DNA of 64,000 nucleotides from Betaproteobacteria bacterium. GTDB lineage: Bacteria; Pseudomonadota; Gammaproteobacteria; Burkholderiales; SG8-41. Position numbers and translations under genes: made by a program. The stretch covers positions 22,032 to 86,031 of the forward strand of contig JACPTK010000035.1 in assembly GCA_016192825.1 (NCBI GenBank). Reading direction: 5' to 3'. This document shows positions 1-8,358 of this stretch, piece by piece. The notes beneath the pieces were generated by a model, which saw only the letters and a list, made by a program, of their open reading frames with translations, made no database searches and was not told the DNA's origin. Each line of letters begins with the position of its first letter. Position 1 is the first letter of the stretch.

Positions 1-867
1 ACCGGCAACATCATGTTCATCGGCGCGACCACCGAGAACACCCAGCATTTCTTCGACGAGATCAACGAGTACGGTTTCGATCTGGGCGGCGCGGGCCCCT
101 GCGTGCGAACCGCCATGTCGTGCGTGGGCGCGGCGCGCTGCGAGCAGTCGTGCGCGAACGAGCACCGCATCCACCGCACGCTGGTCAACAATTTCATCGA
201 CGACATGCACCGCCCGGCGCTGCCCTACAAGTTCAAGTTCAAGGTCTCAGGCTGTCCGAACGACTGCATGAACTCCATCCAGCGCGCCGACTTCGCCGTG
301 ATCGGCACCTGGCGCGACGACATGCAGGTCGACCAGAAGGGCGTCAAGGCGTATGTCGAGAGCCATGGCCGCAAGTACACGATCGACAACGTGATCGCGC
401 GCTGCCCCACCAAGGCGCTGTCCCTGAACGACGACGACACCCTCGAGGTCGACAACAGGAGCTGCGTGCGCTGCATGCACTGCATCAACGTCATGACCAA
501 GGCGCTCAAGCCCGGCAAGGACCGCGGCATCACGCTCCTCATCGGCGGCAAGCGCACCCTCAAGATCGGCGACACCATGGGCACGGTGATCGTGCCGTTC
601 ATGAAGATGGAGACCGACGAGGACTACGAAAAGCTGCGCCAGCTCGCCGCAACAGTGATCGATTTCTGGGCGGAGAACGGCCTGGAGCACGAGCGCTGCG
701 GCGAGATGATCGAGCGCATCGGCCTCGCGAACTTCCTGGAGGGCATCGGCGTGGAGGTCGATCCCAACATGATCGCCCATCCGCGCACCAGCTCCTACGT
801 GCGCCTGGACGACTGGGACCAGGAAGCGCAGAAGTGGATCGAGCGCAAGAAGCAGGCGGTCGCCTAG
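1..867 (+). CDS. dsrA: Reverse-type dissimilatory sulfite reductase alpha subunit (5' end missing)
   Basis: Catalytic alpha subunit of cytoplasmic siroheme sulfite reductase, which in sulfur oxidisers forms sulfite from DsrC-bound sulfane sulfur. The frame is open from base 1, so the N-terminus lies outside the window; 288 residues are visible. Siroheme/4Fe-4S ligands are seen as C-x5-C (CVGAARC) followed by C-x3-C (CPNDC). A ferredoxin insertion follows with C-x2-C-x2-C (CVRCMHC). It is followed by dsrB and the dsrEFH genes, which together indicate the oxidative pathway. The TAG stop lies inside the CTAG end of a repeat element that separates dsrA from dsrB. Confidence 0.96.
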   Translation, partial: TGNIMFIGATTENTQHFFDEINEYGFDLGGAGPCVRTAMSCVGAARCEQSCANEHRIHRTLVNNFIDDMHRPALPYKFKFKVSGCPNDCMNSIQRADFAVIGTWRDDMQVDQKGVKAYVESHGRKYTIDNVIARCPTKALSLNDDDTLEVDNRSCVRCMHCINVMTKALKPGKDRGITLLIGGKRTLKIGDTMGTVIVPFMKMETDEDYEKLRQLAATVIDFWAENGLEHERCGEMIERIGLANFLEGIGVEVDPNMIAHPRTSSYVRLDDWDQEAQKWIERKKQAVA

Positions 868-1038
868 GAGTTTGTCGGACTTACGTCGGACAAACCCCTT
901 ATGCAAAACCGCCCGCACGAAAACGGGAGCAAAAGTCGGCGAAGTCCTCGTTTCCAACCTGCCCGCATGCCCATCGGAGGCCCATAGGGGTGGTTTCCCC
1001 GGGTTTCGTACTAATTCCCCGGGCGGTTTTGCTGCTAG
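864..1038 (+). repeat. Modular intergenic repeat, copy A (right hairpin lost)
   Basis: The copy starts with CTAG (864-867, giving the dsrA stop) and a left hairpin built on GTTTGTC/GACAAAC. The inverted terminus GCAAAACCGCC follows at 903-913, then a diverged core, then GGCGGTTTTGC at 1022-1032, then CTAG at 1035-1038. Copies B, C and D have a second hairpin before the last CTAG; here it is missing, as if deleted. The element pushes dsrA and dsrB about 200 bp apart, although they are usually adjacent. Confidence 0.85.
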
Positions 1039-1072
1039 GTATCGCCGGGCATCGTATTTCGAGGAGGTGGCA

Positions 1073-2170
1073 GTGGCACAAGCACAGGTAGCGGTGGAAA
1101 AGAAGCAGATGCGCCCGCCGATCGAGAGCGGCTGTCCCGACGGCATGCAGTACATGCATCCGCTGATGATCAAGAACTTCGGCAACTGGAAGTACCACGA
1201 CCGGCCCCGTCCGGGGGTGCTGCACCACGTCGCCTACTCGGGAGACGAGATCTGGACGGTACGCGTCGGCACCCAGCGCCAGCTCGGGCCCTACGAGATC
1301 AACCTCCTGTGCGACATCATCGACCAGTACGGCGAGGGCTACGTGCGCTTCACCATCCGCTCGAACATGGAGGTCATGGTTTCCAAGTGGGAGAAGGTCG
1401 GCCCGCTGATCCAGGCCTTCAACGACGCAGGCTACCCGGTCGGCGGCACCGGCAACTCGGTCACCATGATCTCGCACACCCAGGGCTGGCTGCACTGCGA
1501 CATCCCCGGCACCGACGCCTCGGGCGTGGTGAAGTCGCTGATGGACGAACTGTACGAGGAGTTCATCAAGGAGGAGATGCCCAACCGCGTGCACATCACC
1601 ACCTCGTGCTGCCAGATCAACTGCGGCGGCCAGGGCGACATCGCGATCAACGTGCAGCACACCAAGCCGCCGAAGATCAACCACGATCTGGTCGCCAACG
1701 TGTGCGAGCGGCCTTCGGTCGTGGCGCGCTGCCCCGTGGCGGCGATCCGTCCGGCGATCGTGAACGGCAAGCCCTCGCTCGAAGTGGACGAGAAGAAATG
1801 CATCTGCTGCGGCGCGTGCTACCCGCCGTGCCCGCCGATGCAGATCAACGATCCGGTGCACTCGAAGCTCGCCATCTGGGTGGGGGGCAAGAATTCCAAC
1901 GCCCGCTCCAAGCCGATGTTCCAGAAACTGGTGGCGGCCGGCTTACCCAACAATCCGCCGCGCTGGCCCGAGGTCGCCGCGGTGGTGAAGAAGATCCTCT
2001 ACACCTACAAGAAGGATGCGCGCGACTGGGAACGCGTCGGCGACTGGGTGGAGCGCATCGGCTGGCCGAGGTTCTTCGAGCTGACCGGGCTGCCGTTCAC
2101 CAAGTTCCACATCGACAACTGGCGCGGGGCGCGCAACAGCCTCAACGCCTCGGCCCACATCCGTTTCTGA
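1073..2170 (+). CDS. dsrB: Reverse-type dissimilatory sulfite reductase beta subunit
   Basis: Partner of DsrA in the alpha2beta2 sulfite reductase. The frame is open upstream to 872, but I chose GTG 1073: it is preceded by GAGGAGG at 1061-1067, and it gives 365 residues, close to the family length of about 355. The upstream part of the open frame is repeat sequence. Visible motifs are the siroheme-region CCQINCGGQGD and a ferredoxin-type cluster CICCGACYPPC near residues 240-255. dsrE starts 26 bp downstream. GTG 1067 is a less likely alternative start. Confidence 0.96.
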   Translation: MAQAQVAVEKKQMRPPIESGCPDGMQYMHPLMIKNFGNWKYHDRPRPGVLHHVAYSGDEIWTVRVGTQRQLGPYEINLLCDIIDQYGEGYVRFTIRSNMEVMVSKWEKVGPLIQAFNDAGYPVGGTGNSVTMISHTQGWLHCDIPGTDASGVVKSLMDELYEEFIKEEMPNRVHITTSCCQINCGGQGDIAINVQHTKPPKINHDLVANVCERPSVVARCPVAAIRPAIVNGKPSLEVDEKKCICCGACYPPCPPMQINDPVHSKLAIWVGGKNSNARSKPMFQKLVAAGLPNNPPRWPEVAAVVKKILYTYKKDARDWERVGDWVERIGWPRFFELTGLPFTKFHIDNWRGARNSLNASAHIRF

Positions 2171-2196
2171 GCGTGGGCGAGGATGAGAGTCGGGGC

Positions 2197-2589
2197 ATGA
2201 AGTTCGGCATCCTGGTCAATGAAGGGCCGTATACCCACGAGGCCTCGGACACGGCTTACCAGTTCGTCAAGGCCGCGCTCGCGAAGGGGCACGAGATCTA
2301 TCGCGTGTTCTTCTATCACGACGGCGTGAACAACGGCACGCGCCTTACCGTGCCGCCGCAGGACGAGCGCAACGTCGTCAAGCGCTGGAGCGATCTCGCC
2401 GCGCAGCACAAGCTCGACCTCGTGGTGTGCATCGCCGCCGCGCAGCGCCGCGGACTCATGGACGCAGCCGAGGCCAAGCGCAACGGCAAGGACGCCGACA
2501 ACATCGCGCCGGGGTTCCGCATTTCGGGCCTGGGCCAGCTCATCGAAGCCGGCATCCAGGCCGACCGCCTGGTGGTTTTCGGCGGTTGA
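2197..2589 (+). CDS. dsrE: Sulfurtransferase subunit DsrE
   Basis: Active-site subunit of the DsrE2F2H2 sulfur relay, which passes persulfide sulfur to DsrC in the cytoplasm. The ATG at 2197 gives 130 residues, the usual length. The active cysteine falls at residue 78 (DLVVCIAAAQRRG), the position of the functional cysteine in the Allochromatium protein. It is followed 11 bp later by dsrF and then dsrH, the diagnostic trio of sulfur-oxidising dsr loci that is absent from sulfate reducers. Confidence 0.95.
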   Translation: MKFGILVNEGPYTHEASDTAYQFVKAALAKGHEIYRVFFYHDGVNNGTRLTVPPQDERNVVKRWSDLAAQHKLDLVVCIAAAQRRGLMDAAEAKRNGKDADNIAPGFRISGLGQLIEAGIQADRLVVFGG

Positions 2590-2600
2590 AGGAGCAAAAA

Positions 2601-2984
2601 ATGACACAGGAGACCCAGGTCCGCGTCAGCAAGAAGTTCCTGTACGTGAACCGCAAGGCGCCCTATGGAACGATCTACGCGCTCGAGTCGCTCGAAGTGG
2701 TGCTGATCGGCGCGGCGTTCGAGCAGGACGTGAGCCTCGCATTTGTGGGCGACGGCGTCTACCAGTTGACCAAGGGCCAGGACACCAAGGGGCTCGAGAT
2801 GAAGAACTTCTCGCCGACCTTCCGCGCGCTGGAAGACTACGACGTCACCAAGCTCTACGTGGAGAAGGAAGCGCTTGAGGCGCGCGGGCTGCTCGAGGCC
2901 GACCTGGTGGTGCCCGTCGAGGTGGTGAGCGCGCAGCGCATGGCCGAGATCATGGAAGCCCAGGACGTGATCCTGAGCTTCTGA
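2601..2984 (+). CDS. dsrF: DsrEFH complex subunit DsrF
   Basis: DsrE/DsrF-fold subunit of the DsrEFH sulfur-transfer hexamer (127 residues). The start is ATG 2601, preceded by GAAGGAG at 2588-2594; the longer open frame upstream overlaps dsrE and is not supported. DsrF is a structural partner in the family, and no cysteine at the DsrE active-site position is seen here, as expected. It is followed after 2 bp by dsrH, implying translational coupling. Confidence 0.93.
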   Translation: MTQETQVRVSKKFLYVNRKAPYGTIYALESLEVVLIGAAFEQDVSLAFVGDGVYQLTKGQDTKGLEMKNFSPTFRALEDYDVTKLYVEKEALEARGLLEADLVVPVEVVSAQRMAEIMEAQDVILSF

Positions 2985-2986
2985 GG

Positions 2987-3295
2987 ATGGGAAACGTGCT
3001 GCATACCGTCAACAAGTCGCCGTTCGACCACAGGGCCCTGGAGACCTGCCTGAAGTTCGCCCGGCAGGGCAGCGCGGTGCTGCTGATTGAGGACGGCGTG
3101 TACGCGGCGGCCAGGGACACGGCCGTCTCCAAGCAGGTGCAGGAGGCGCTGAAGAGCGTGTCGATCTACGCGCTCAAGCCCGACGTCGAGGCGCGAGGCA
3201 TGCAGAACCGGGTGATGGACGGCGTTCGCCTGGTGGACTACGGGGGGTTCGTTGACCTCGTGGCGGAGCACAACGCCGTGCAATCCTGGCTTTGA
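2987..3295 (+). CDS. dsrH: DsrEFH complex subunit DsrH
   Basis: Small DsrH/TusB-family subunit (102 residues) of the sulfur-relay complex. The conserved cysteine is at residue 21 (RALETCLKFARQG), matching the sulfur-binding cysteine of DsrH proteins. It starts 2 bp after the dsrF stop and ends 20 bp before dsrC, which receives sulfur from this complex. Confidence 0.94.
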   Translation: MGNVLHTVNKSPFDHRALETCLKFARQGSAVLLIEDGVYAAARDTAVSKQVQEALKSVSIYALKPDVEARGMQNRVMDGVRLVDYGGFVDLVAEHNAVQSWL

Positions 3296-3315
3296 CCCTT
3301 AGAGGAAACCACGAC

Positions 3316-3648
3316 ATGCCTATCGAAGTGAGCGGCAAGACCATCGAAACCGACGAGGAAGGCTATCTCGCGAACCGCGCCGACTGGAACGAGGAGGTGG
3401 CGAAGGAAATGGCGCGCCTAGACAGCTGCGACCTGGGCGAGAACCACTGGGAAGTGATCAACTTCCTGCGCGAGTACTACGACGAGTACCAGATCGCGCC
3501 GGCGGTGCGCGTGCTGACCAAGGCCATCGGCAAGAAGCTCGGCGCGGACAAGGGCAACAGCAAGTATCTCTACGAGCTGTTCCCGTACGGCCCCGCCAAG
3601 CAGGCCTGCAAGTACGCGGGGCTGCCCAAGCCGACCGGCTGCGTGTAG
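3316..3648 (+). CDS. dsrC: Sulfur carrier protein DsrC
   Basis: Soluble sulfur carrier that accepts persulfide from DsrEFH and is the substrate of DsrAB; its trisulfide/thiol state is cycled by DsrMKJOP. The ATG at 3316 has AGAGGAAA upstream and yields 110 residues; the frame is open from 3292, but that adds a non-conserved tail. The C-terminal arm carries both redox cysteines, Cys98 and the penultimate Cys109, ten residues apart, so it is a fully functional DsrC. Its TAG stop is the first three bases of a hairpin stem. Confidence 0.97.
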   Translation: MPIEVSGKTIETDEEGYLANRADWNEEVAKEMARLDSCDLGENHWEVINFLREYYDEYQIAPAVRVLTKAIGKKLGADKGNSKYLYELFPYGPAKQACKYAGLPKPTGCV

Positions 3649-3684
3649 CAGCCTGTCAGAGCTTCACGTCCGACAGGCTGCTAG
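3646..3684 (+). repeat. Solo repeat hairpin between dsrC and dsrM
   Basis: A perfect 12-bp stem: TAGCAGCCTGTC (3646-3657) pairs with GACAGGCTGCTA (3672-3683), and CTAG ends the unit at 3684. The dsrC stop codon TAG is the first triplet. The sequence matches the right-hand hairpin of the longer repeats B-D without the core. There is no T-tract, so it is not a standard intrinsic terminator; it may act as an RNA-processing or stability element. Confidence 0.85.
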
Positions 3685-3697
3685 GGTGGAGTAAGCG

Positions 3698-4447
3698 TTG
3701 TCCGCGCTGACCGTCCTCTACGCGCTGCTCTTCTACGTCGCCGCCGCCACGCTCGTCGGCGGCGTGGCCTACCAGTGCTGGGTGTATGCGCGCACGCCGC
3801 AGCCGCTGAAGATCCCGATCCCGCCGGCGCCGGCCACGCGCCGCGGCGTCGCGCTGCGCATGCTCGTGGAGGTCACGCTCTTCAGAAGCCTGTTCCGCTC
3901 CAACAAGTGGATCTGGCTCTTCGGCTGGATCTTCCACGTCGCGCTGCTGGCGGTGCTGTTGCGCCACCTGCGCTATTTCACCGAGCCGGTCTGGGCCTGG
4001 GTGGCCCTCGTCCAGCCCGCGGGCCTCTACGCCGGCTTCGCCATGCTCGCCGGCCTCGCGGGGCTCTGGGCGCGGCGCTTCCTCGTCGATCGCGTGCGCT
4101 ACATCAGCAGTCCCTCCGATCACCTGATGCTCGCGCTGCTCGCGGCCATCGCCGCGAGCGGGCTCGCCATGAAATACCTCGCGCACACCGACATCGTCGC
4201 GCTCAAGGCGTTTTTCCTCGGCCTGATGGCGTTCGACTGGCAGGCGCTTCCCGCCGATCCGGTGCTGCTCGTGCACCTGGCGCTGGTCGCGGCGCTGATG
4301 ATCGTCTTTCCCGTGAGCAAGCTGCTGCATGCGCCGGGGGTGTTCTTCAGCCCGAGCCTGAACCAGGTCGACGACGCGCGCGAGCGGCGGCACGCGGCCG
4401 GCTGGTCGGCGCGGATCGTCCACGTCAGCCGCGCGCGCGGAGGCTGA
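3698..4447 (+). CDS. dsrM: Membrane cytochrome b subunit DsrM
   Basis: NarI-like diheme cytochrome b subunit of the DsrMKJOP transmembrane complex (249 residues), exchanging electrons between quinone and DsrK. About five hydrophobic segments are visible, beginning with one at residues 4-28. Histidines in or beside the helices (WIFHVALL, VLLRHLRYF, LLVHLALV) can serve as heme ligands. The start is TTG 3698 with GGTGGAG at 3685-3691; no ATG is better placed. dsrK begins at the next base. Confidence 0.92.
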   Translation: MSALTVLYALLFYVAAATLVGGVAYQCWVYARTPQPLKIPIPPAPATRRGVALRMLVEVTLFRSLFRSNKWIWLFGWIFHVALLAVLLRHLRYFTEPVWAWVALVQPAGLYAGFAMLAGLAGLWARRFLVDRVRYISSPSDHLMLALLAAIAASGLAMKYLAHTDIVALKAFFLGLMAFDWQALPADPVLLVHLALVAALMIVFPVSKLLHAPGVFFSPSLNQVDDARERRHAAGWSARIVHVSRARGG

Positions 4448-5938
4448 ATGGCCGCATTCCAGACGCCGCCGCTGGGCGAATACCCGGTGATCCCGCCGGT
4501 GCGCGAAGGCGTCATGGCGCACAGCAAGCCGTTTGTGGCCAAGCCCGATCTGCAAAAGCCGCTCGGCTTTCCCGGCGAGCTGGTGCCGGAGTGGGAAAAG
4601 GTCGCCGTCACCAGGCTCGGCGAGCTCGTGTCGCAGTCGCGCGCGCTGCAGGTGTTCCTGGACTCGTGCGTCAAGTGCGGCGCCTGCACCGACAAGTGCC
4701 ACTACTATCTCGGCACCTCCGACCCCAAGAACATGCCGGTGGCGCGCCAGGACCTGCTGCGTTCGGTCTATCGCCGCTACTACACCTTCGCCGGCAAGCA
4801 CTTCCCGAAGCTGGTGGGCGCGCGCGACATGACCAAGGAAGTGCTCGACGACTGGTACAGCTACTTTCACCAGTGCTCGCAATGCCGGCGCTGCTCCGTG
4901 TTCTGCCCCTACGGCATCGACACCGCCGAAATCTCGATGGCGGCGCGCGACATCATGGACAGCGTCGGCCTGGGCCAGAAATACTCGAACGAGATCATCG
5001 GCAAGGTCCACAAGATCGGCAACAACCTCGGACTGCCCGAGCCCGCTCTGCGCAACACGCTCGACGGCCTCGAAGAGGACGTGAAGGAAGCGACCGGGGT
5101 GGACGTCAGGTTCCCGCTCGACCAGAAGGGCGCCGAGGTGCTGCTGGTCACGCCGAGCGCCGACTTTTTCGCGGAGCCGCACATCGACGGCCTGATCGGC
5201 TACGCCAAGGTGTTTCACGCCGCGGGCATCTCGTGGACGCTCTCCTCGCACGCCTCCGAGGCCGCGAACTTCTCGCTGTTCATCGGCAACCACGACAACC
5301 TGCAGAAGGTGGCCGAGCGCATCCGCGAGGCGGCGCTCGAGCTGGGCGTGAAGCGCATCGTGGTGGGCGAGTGCGGCCACGCCTGGCGCGTCGCCTACAG
5401 CTTCTGGAACACGCTCATCGGGCCGTTCGATTTCCTCGATCCGCGCTATCCGGCGCCGCAGCACATCTGCGAGGTGACCTACGATCTCATCCGCCGCGGC
5501 GCCCTCACGCTGGACAAGAGCGCCAACGCCGGCAAGGTCGTGACCTTCCACGACTCGTGCAACGTATCGCGCGGCTCGCGCATGGGCGGCGTGCCGGGCG
5601 GGCAATTTCTCATCCCGCGCGAGATCATCCGCGCCTGCGTCGACAGGTTCGTCGACATGGCGCCCGAGACCATCGGCGAGACCACCTTCTGCTGCGGCGG
5701 CGGGGGCGGCCTGCTCAGCGACGACCTGATCGAGTTGCGCGTGAAGGGCGCGCTGCCGCGCATGCAGGCGCTGCAGCAGGTGGTGGAGGAGCACGGCGTC
5801 AACTACATGGCCGCGATCTGCGCCATCTGCAAGAGCCAGTTCACCAAGGTGCTGCCGTACTACAAGCACCCGATGGACATGATCGGCAGCGTGCACGGGC
5901 TGGTAAGCAGCGCGATCGTGCTGGGGCCGAAGCAATGA
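4448..5938 (+). CDS. dsrK: DsrMKJOP catalytic Fe-S subunit DsrK
   Basis: Cytoplasmic HdrD-like subunit thought to act on the DsrC trisulfide or disulfide. In order: 4Fe-4S motif Cys74/77/80/84 (CVKCGACTDKC), second 4Fe-4S motif Cys143/146/149/153 (CSQCRRCSVFC), then CCG-type domains with FHDSCN and FCCGGGGG (Cys415-416) and a final CAIC. These bind the non-cubane cluster known from heterodisulfide reductase. The 496-residue protein starts at ATG 4448, directly after dsrM, with GGAGG at the end of dsrM. Confidence 0.95.
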   Translation: MAAFQTPPLGEYPVIPPVREGVMAHSKPFVAKPDLQKPLGFPGELVPEWEKVAVTRLGELVSQSRALQVFLDSCVKCGACTDKCHYYLGTSDPKNMPVARQDLLRSVYRRYYTFAGKHFPKLVGARDMTKEVLDDWYSYFHQCSQCRRCSVFCPYGIDTAEISMAARDIMDSVGLGQKYSNEIIGKVHKIGNNLGLPEPALRNTLDGLEEDVKEATGVDVRFPLDQKGAEVLLVTPSADFFAEPHIDGLIGYAKVFHAAGISWTLSSHASEAANFSLFIGNHDNLQKVAERIREAALELGVKRIVVGECGHAWRVAYSFWNTLIGPFDFLDPRYPAPQHICEVTYDLIRRGALTLDKSANAGKVVTFHDSCNVSRGSRMGGVPGGQFLIPREIIRACVDRFVDMAPETIGETTFCCGGGGGLLSDDLIELRVKGALPRMQALQQVVEEHGVNYMAAICAICKSQFTKVLPYYKHPMDMIGSVHGLVSSAIVLGPKQ

Positions 5939-5960
5939 GGCGGTTCAACCGGAGATAACC

Positions 5961-7961
5961 ATGTCAGCGCCAGCGAGCAAGCCCGAGGCGAAGAGCGGGC
6001 ACACCTTCCGCAAGTTCAAGGACGGCGATCACGAGTGGGGTTCGTTCCAGGAGCAGATCTTCTCCGGCGACGAGACCGACAAGTGCCCGACCTACGTGCA
6101 CAAGACGCCACCCTGCCAGGCGACCTGCCCCTCGGGCGAGGACATCCGCGGCTGGCTCAACATCGTGCGCGGAGTGGAGAAGGCGCCCAAGGGCACGAGC
6201 ATGCAGGAGTACGCGTTCCGGCGCTCCACCGATGCCAATCCGTTTCCCTCCATGATGGGGCGGGTATGCCCGGCGCCGTGCCAGACCGGCTGCAATCGCA
6301 ACAAGGTGGAAGACACCGTCGGCATCAACGCGCTCGAGCAGTACCTCGGCGACTACGCGCTGGAGCAGAACTTCGCTTTCCAGGCGGGGCCCGACACCGG
6401 CAAGCGCGTCGCGATCGTGGGCGGCGGCCCGGCGGGCCTGTCGGCGGCCTATCAATTGCGCCGCAAAGGGCATGCCGTGACCCTGTTCGACGATCACGCC
6501 GAGCTGGGAGGCATGGCGAAGTACGGCGTGCCGGGCTACCGCCTGCCGCGCAAGCATCTGGACGGCGAGATCAACCGCATCGTCGCGATGGGCGTCGAGG
6601 TCCGGCTCAACACGCGCATCGGCACGGATGCCGCCCTGAACGCCCTCGAAACGGGCTTTGACGCGGTGCTGCTCGCGATCGGCTGCAAAGCCGGCCTCAG
6701 CCTGCCCGTTCCCGGGGCGAACGCGCCCAACTGTATCAGCGGGGTCGCGTTTCTCGAGGCCTTCAACCAGGGCCGGCTGAAATCGGTCGCCGGCCGGGTG
6801 GTGGTGGTCGGCGGCGGCGACACCTCGGTCGACGTGGTCTCGGTGGCGCGCCGGCTCGGCTACGTGAAGGACCTGAAGGAGACCGAGCGCCCGGAGTTCG
6901 TGGTGATGGGGCAGACCGCGCACGACGTCTCGGCCGCGGCGGCGCGCCAGGGCGCCGACGTCATGCTGATCTCGATGCAGCCGATCGAGGGAATGAACGC
7001 GGCCAAGCACGAGATCGAGGACGCCCAGCGCGAGGGCGTGAAAATCCGCGGCAGCCTGTTGGCCGTGAAAGTCCTCCTCGACGAGCGCACCGGGCGCGCC
7101 AAGGCGCTGCGCGTGATCGAGCTCGATTATTCGACGGGCAAGCCGGTCGAGAAGCCCGGCACCGAGATGGACCTCGAGGCCGATCTCATCGTTTCCGCCA
7201 TCGGACAGGCCGGCGATCTCCGCGGCATGGAGGAGCTGGACAACGGCAAGGGCCTGATCGCGGCCGACAGGTTCTACCAGGTGCCGAAGCGGCAAGGCGT
7301 GTTCGCCTGCGGCGACATCATCCGCCCGCACCTGCTCACCACGGTGATCGGACAGGGTTCGATCGCCGCCGAGAACATCGACCGCTACCTTGGCAGGAAG
7401 GAGATGGCCAAGCGGCCGAAGGTCGACGTGCACCACTTCAACCTGCTCGACAAGCTGCGCGAAGTGAACCTCGAGCCCAGGCCGTTCAAACCGGTCGCGG
7501 AGCCGGAGCTGCGCGAGATCGACCGGGGGCTGCGCGGGACCTCGCTTGCCGGCAAGTCGGTGGGCGGATTTGCCATCCACAATTACGAGGATCGCAGCGC
7601 CGCGGAAGTCTGCCAGGCCGAGGAGCTGTTCCTCGGCCATTTCCCGTACCAGGAGCGCATCAAGCGCACCGAGATCGGACCTTCGGCCGAGGAGGTGCTC
7701 GGCCACTTCTCCGAGCGCATGGTCGGCTTGACCGACAAGCAGGCGGTAGACGAAGCGAAGCGCTGCATGAGCTGCGGCATGTGCTTCGAGTGCGACAACT
7801 GCGTCATCTACTGCCCGCAGACCGCGGTCAAGCGCACCCCCAAGTCGGAGGCAACCATGGGCCGCTACGTCTACACGGACTACGACCTGTGCATCGGCTG
7901 CCACATCTGCGCCGACGTCTGTCCCACCGGCTACATCAAGATGGGCATGGGCGATCACTGA
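5961..7961 (+). CDS. dsrL: Iron-sulfur flavoprotein DsrL (NAD(P)H:acceptor oxidoreductase)
   Basis: GltD-like iron-sulfur flavoprotein (666 residues) that partners DsrAB and transfers electrons released by sulfite formation to NAD(P)+. It has an N-terminal Cys-rich Fe-S region (CQATCPSGED, CPAPCQTGCNRNK), an FAD-binding GGGPAG motif around residue 154, a second nucleotide-binding motif GGGDTS around 284, and two C-terminal 4Fe-4S ferredoxin clusters beginning at Cys602 (CMSCGMC, CIGCHICADVC). DsrL in a full dsrABEFHCMKLJOP order supports the oxidative direction. dsrJ follows 10 bp later. Confidence 0.95.
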   Translation: MSAPASKPEAKSGHTFRKFKDGDHEWGSFQEQIFSGDETDKCPTYVHKTPPCQATCPSGEDIRGWLNIVRGVEKAPKGTSMQEYAFRRSTDANPFPSMMGRVCPAPCQTGCNRNKVEDTVGINALEQYLGDYALEQNFAFQAGPDTGKRVAIVGGGPAGLSAAYQLRRKGHAVTLFDDHAELGGMAKYGVPGYRLPRKHLDGEINRIVAMGVEVRLNTRIGTDAALNALETGFDAVLLAIGCKAGLSLPVPGANAPNCISGVAFLEAFNQGRLKSVAGRVVVVGGGDTSVDVVSVARRLGYVKDLKETERPEFVVMGQTAHDVSAAAARQGADVMLISMQPIEGMNAAKHEIEDAQREGVKIRGSLLAVKVLLDERTGRAKALRVIELDYSTGKPVEKPGTEMDLEADLIVSAIGQAGDLRGMEELDNGKGLIAADRFYQVPKRQGVFACGDIIRPHLLTTVIGQGSIAAENIDRYLGRKEMAKRPKVDVHHFNLLDKLREVNLEPRPFKPVAEPELREIDRGLRGTSLAGKSVGGFAIHNYEDRSAAEVCQAEELFLGHFPYQERIKRTEIGPSAEEVLGHFSERMVGLTDKQAVDEAKRCMSCGMCFECDNCVIYCPQTAVKRTPKSEATMGRYVYTDYDLCIGCHICADVCPTGYIKMGMGDH

Positions 7962-7971
7962 GCGGCGGGAC

Positions 7972-8358
7972 ATGACGCGCATCGCTGCCGGAATCTTCGC
8001 CGCGCTGCTGGCGGTCGCGGGATCCGCCGACACCAGCCCGCGGCAGGCGCAGCGCGTGCCGCTGCCCGTCATCAGGATCGAGCAGGGCGAGGCCTGCGTC
8101 GCGCCCGTGGAGGAGATGCGGCGCAACCACATGGCGATGCTCCTCGACCAGCGCGACCGCACCGTGCGCGAGGGCATCCGCACCACGCGCTTCAGTCTGA
8201 AGAACTGCGTCGAGTGCCACGCGAGCCGGAAGACGGGCAGCGTGCTCGGCAAGGACGGCTTCTGCTCGAGCTGCCACACCTACGCCGCGGTGAGCATGGA
8301 CTGCTTCGAGTGCCATACGCCGCTCCGGCAGAGCCGGACTGCCAGCGCTCCTCGATGA
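7972..8358 (+). CDS. dsrJ: Periplasmic triheme cytochrome c DsrJ
   Basis: Triheme c-type cytochrome of the DsrMKJOP complex (128 residues). Three CxxCH sites are present: CVECH, CSSCH and CFECH. The hydrophobic N-terminus (residues 1-20) is a signal peptide or anchor. Cys42 (GEACVAP) matches the conserved extra cysteine that ligates one heme in the family, giving the unusual His/Cys coordination. The stop overlaps the dsrO start (ATGA). Confidence 0.94.
   Translation: MTRIAAGIFAALLAVAGSADTSPRQAQRVPLPVIRIEQGEACVAPVEEMRRNHMAMLLDQRDRTVREGIRTTRFSLKNCVECHASRKTGSVLGKDGFCSSCHTYAAVSMDCFECHTPLRQSRTASAPR

Noticed and set aside
864..1038. Repeat hairpins as intrinsic terminators
   Set aside because: No T-tract follows any of them, and several lie inside the dsr operon where transcription must continue.
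3656..5935. 759-codon minus-strand frame opposite dsrM-dsrK
   Set aside because: Antisense shadow of high-GC third positions; composition of His, Arg, Val and Glu without motifs.
5964..8279. 771-codon minus-strand frame opposite dsrL
   Set aside because: Same kind of antisense shadow; dsrL has clear motifs on the plus strand.
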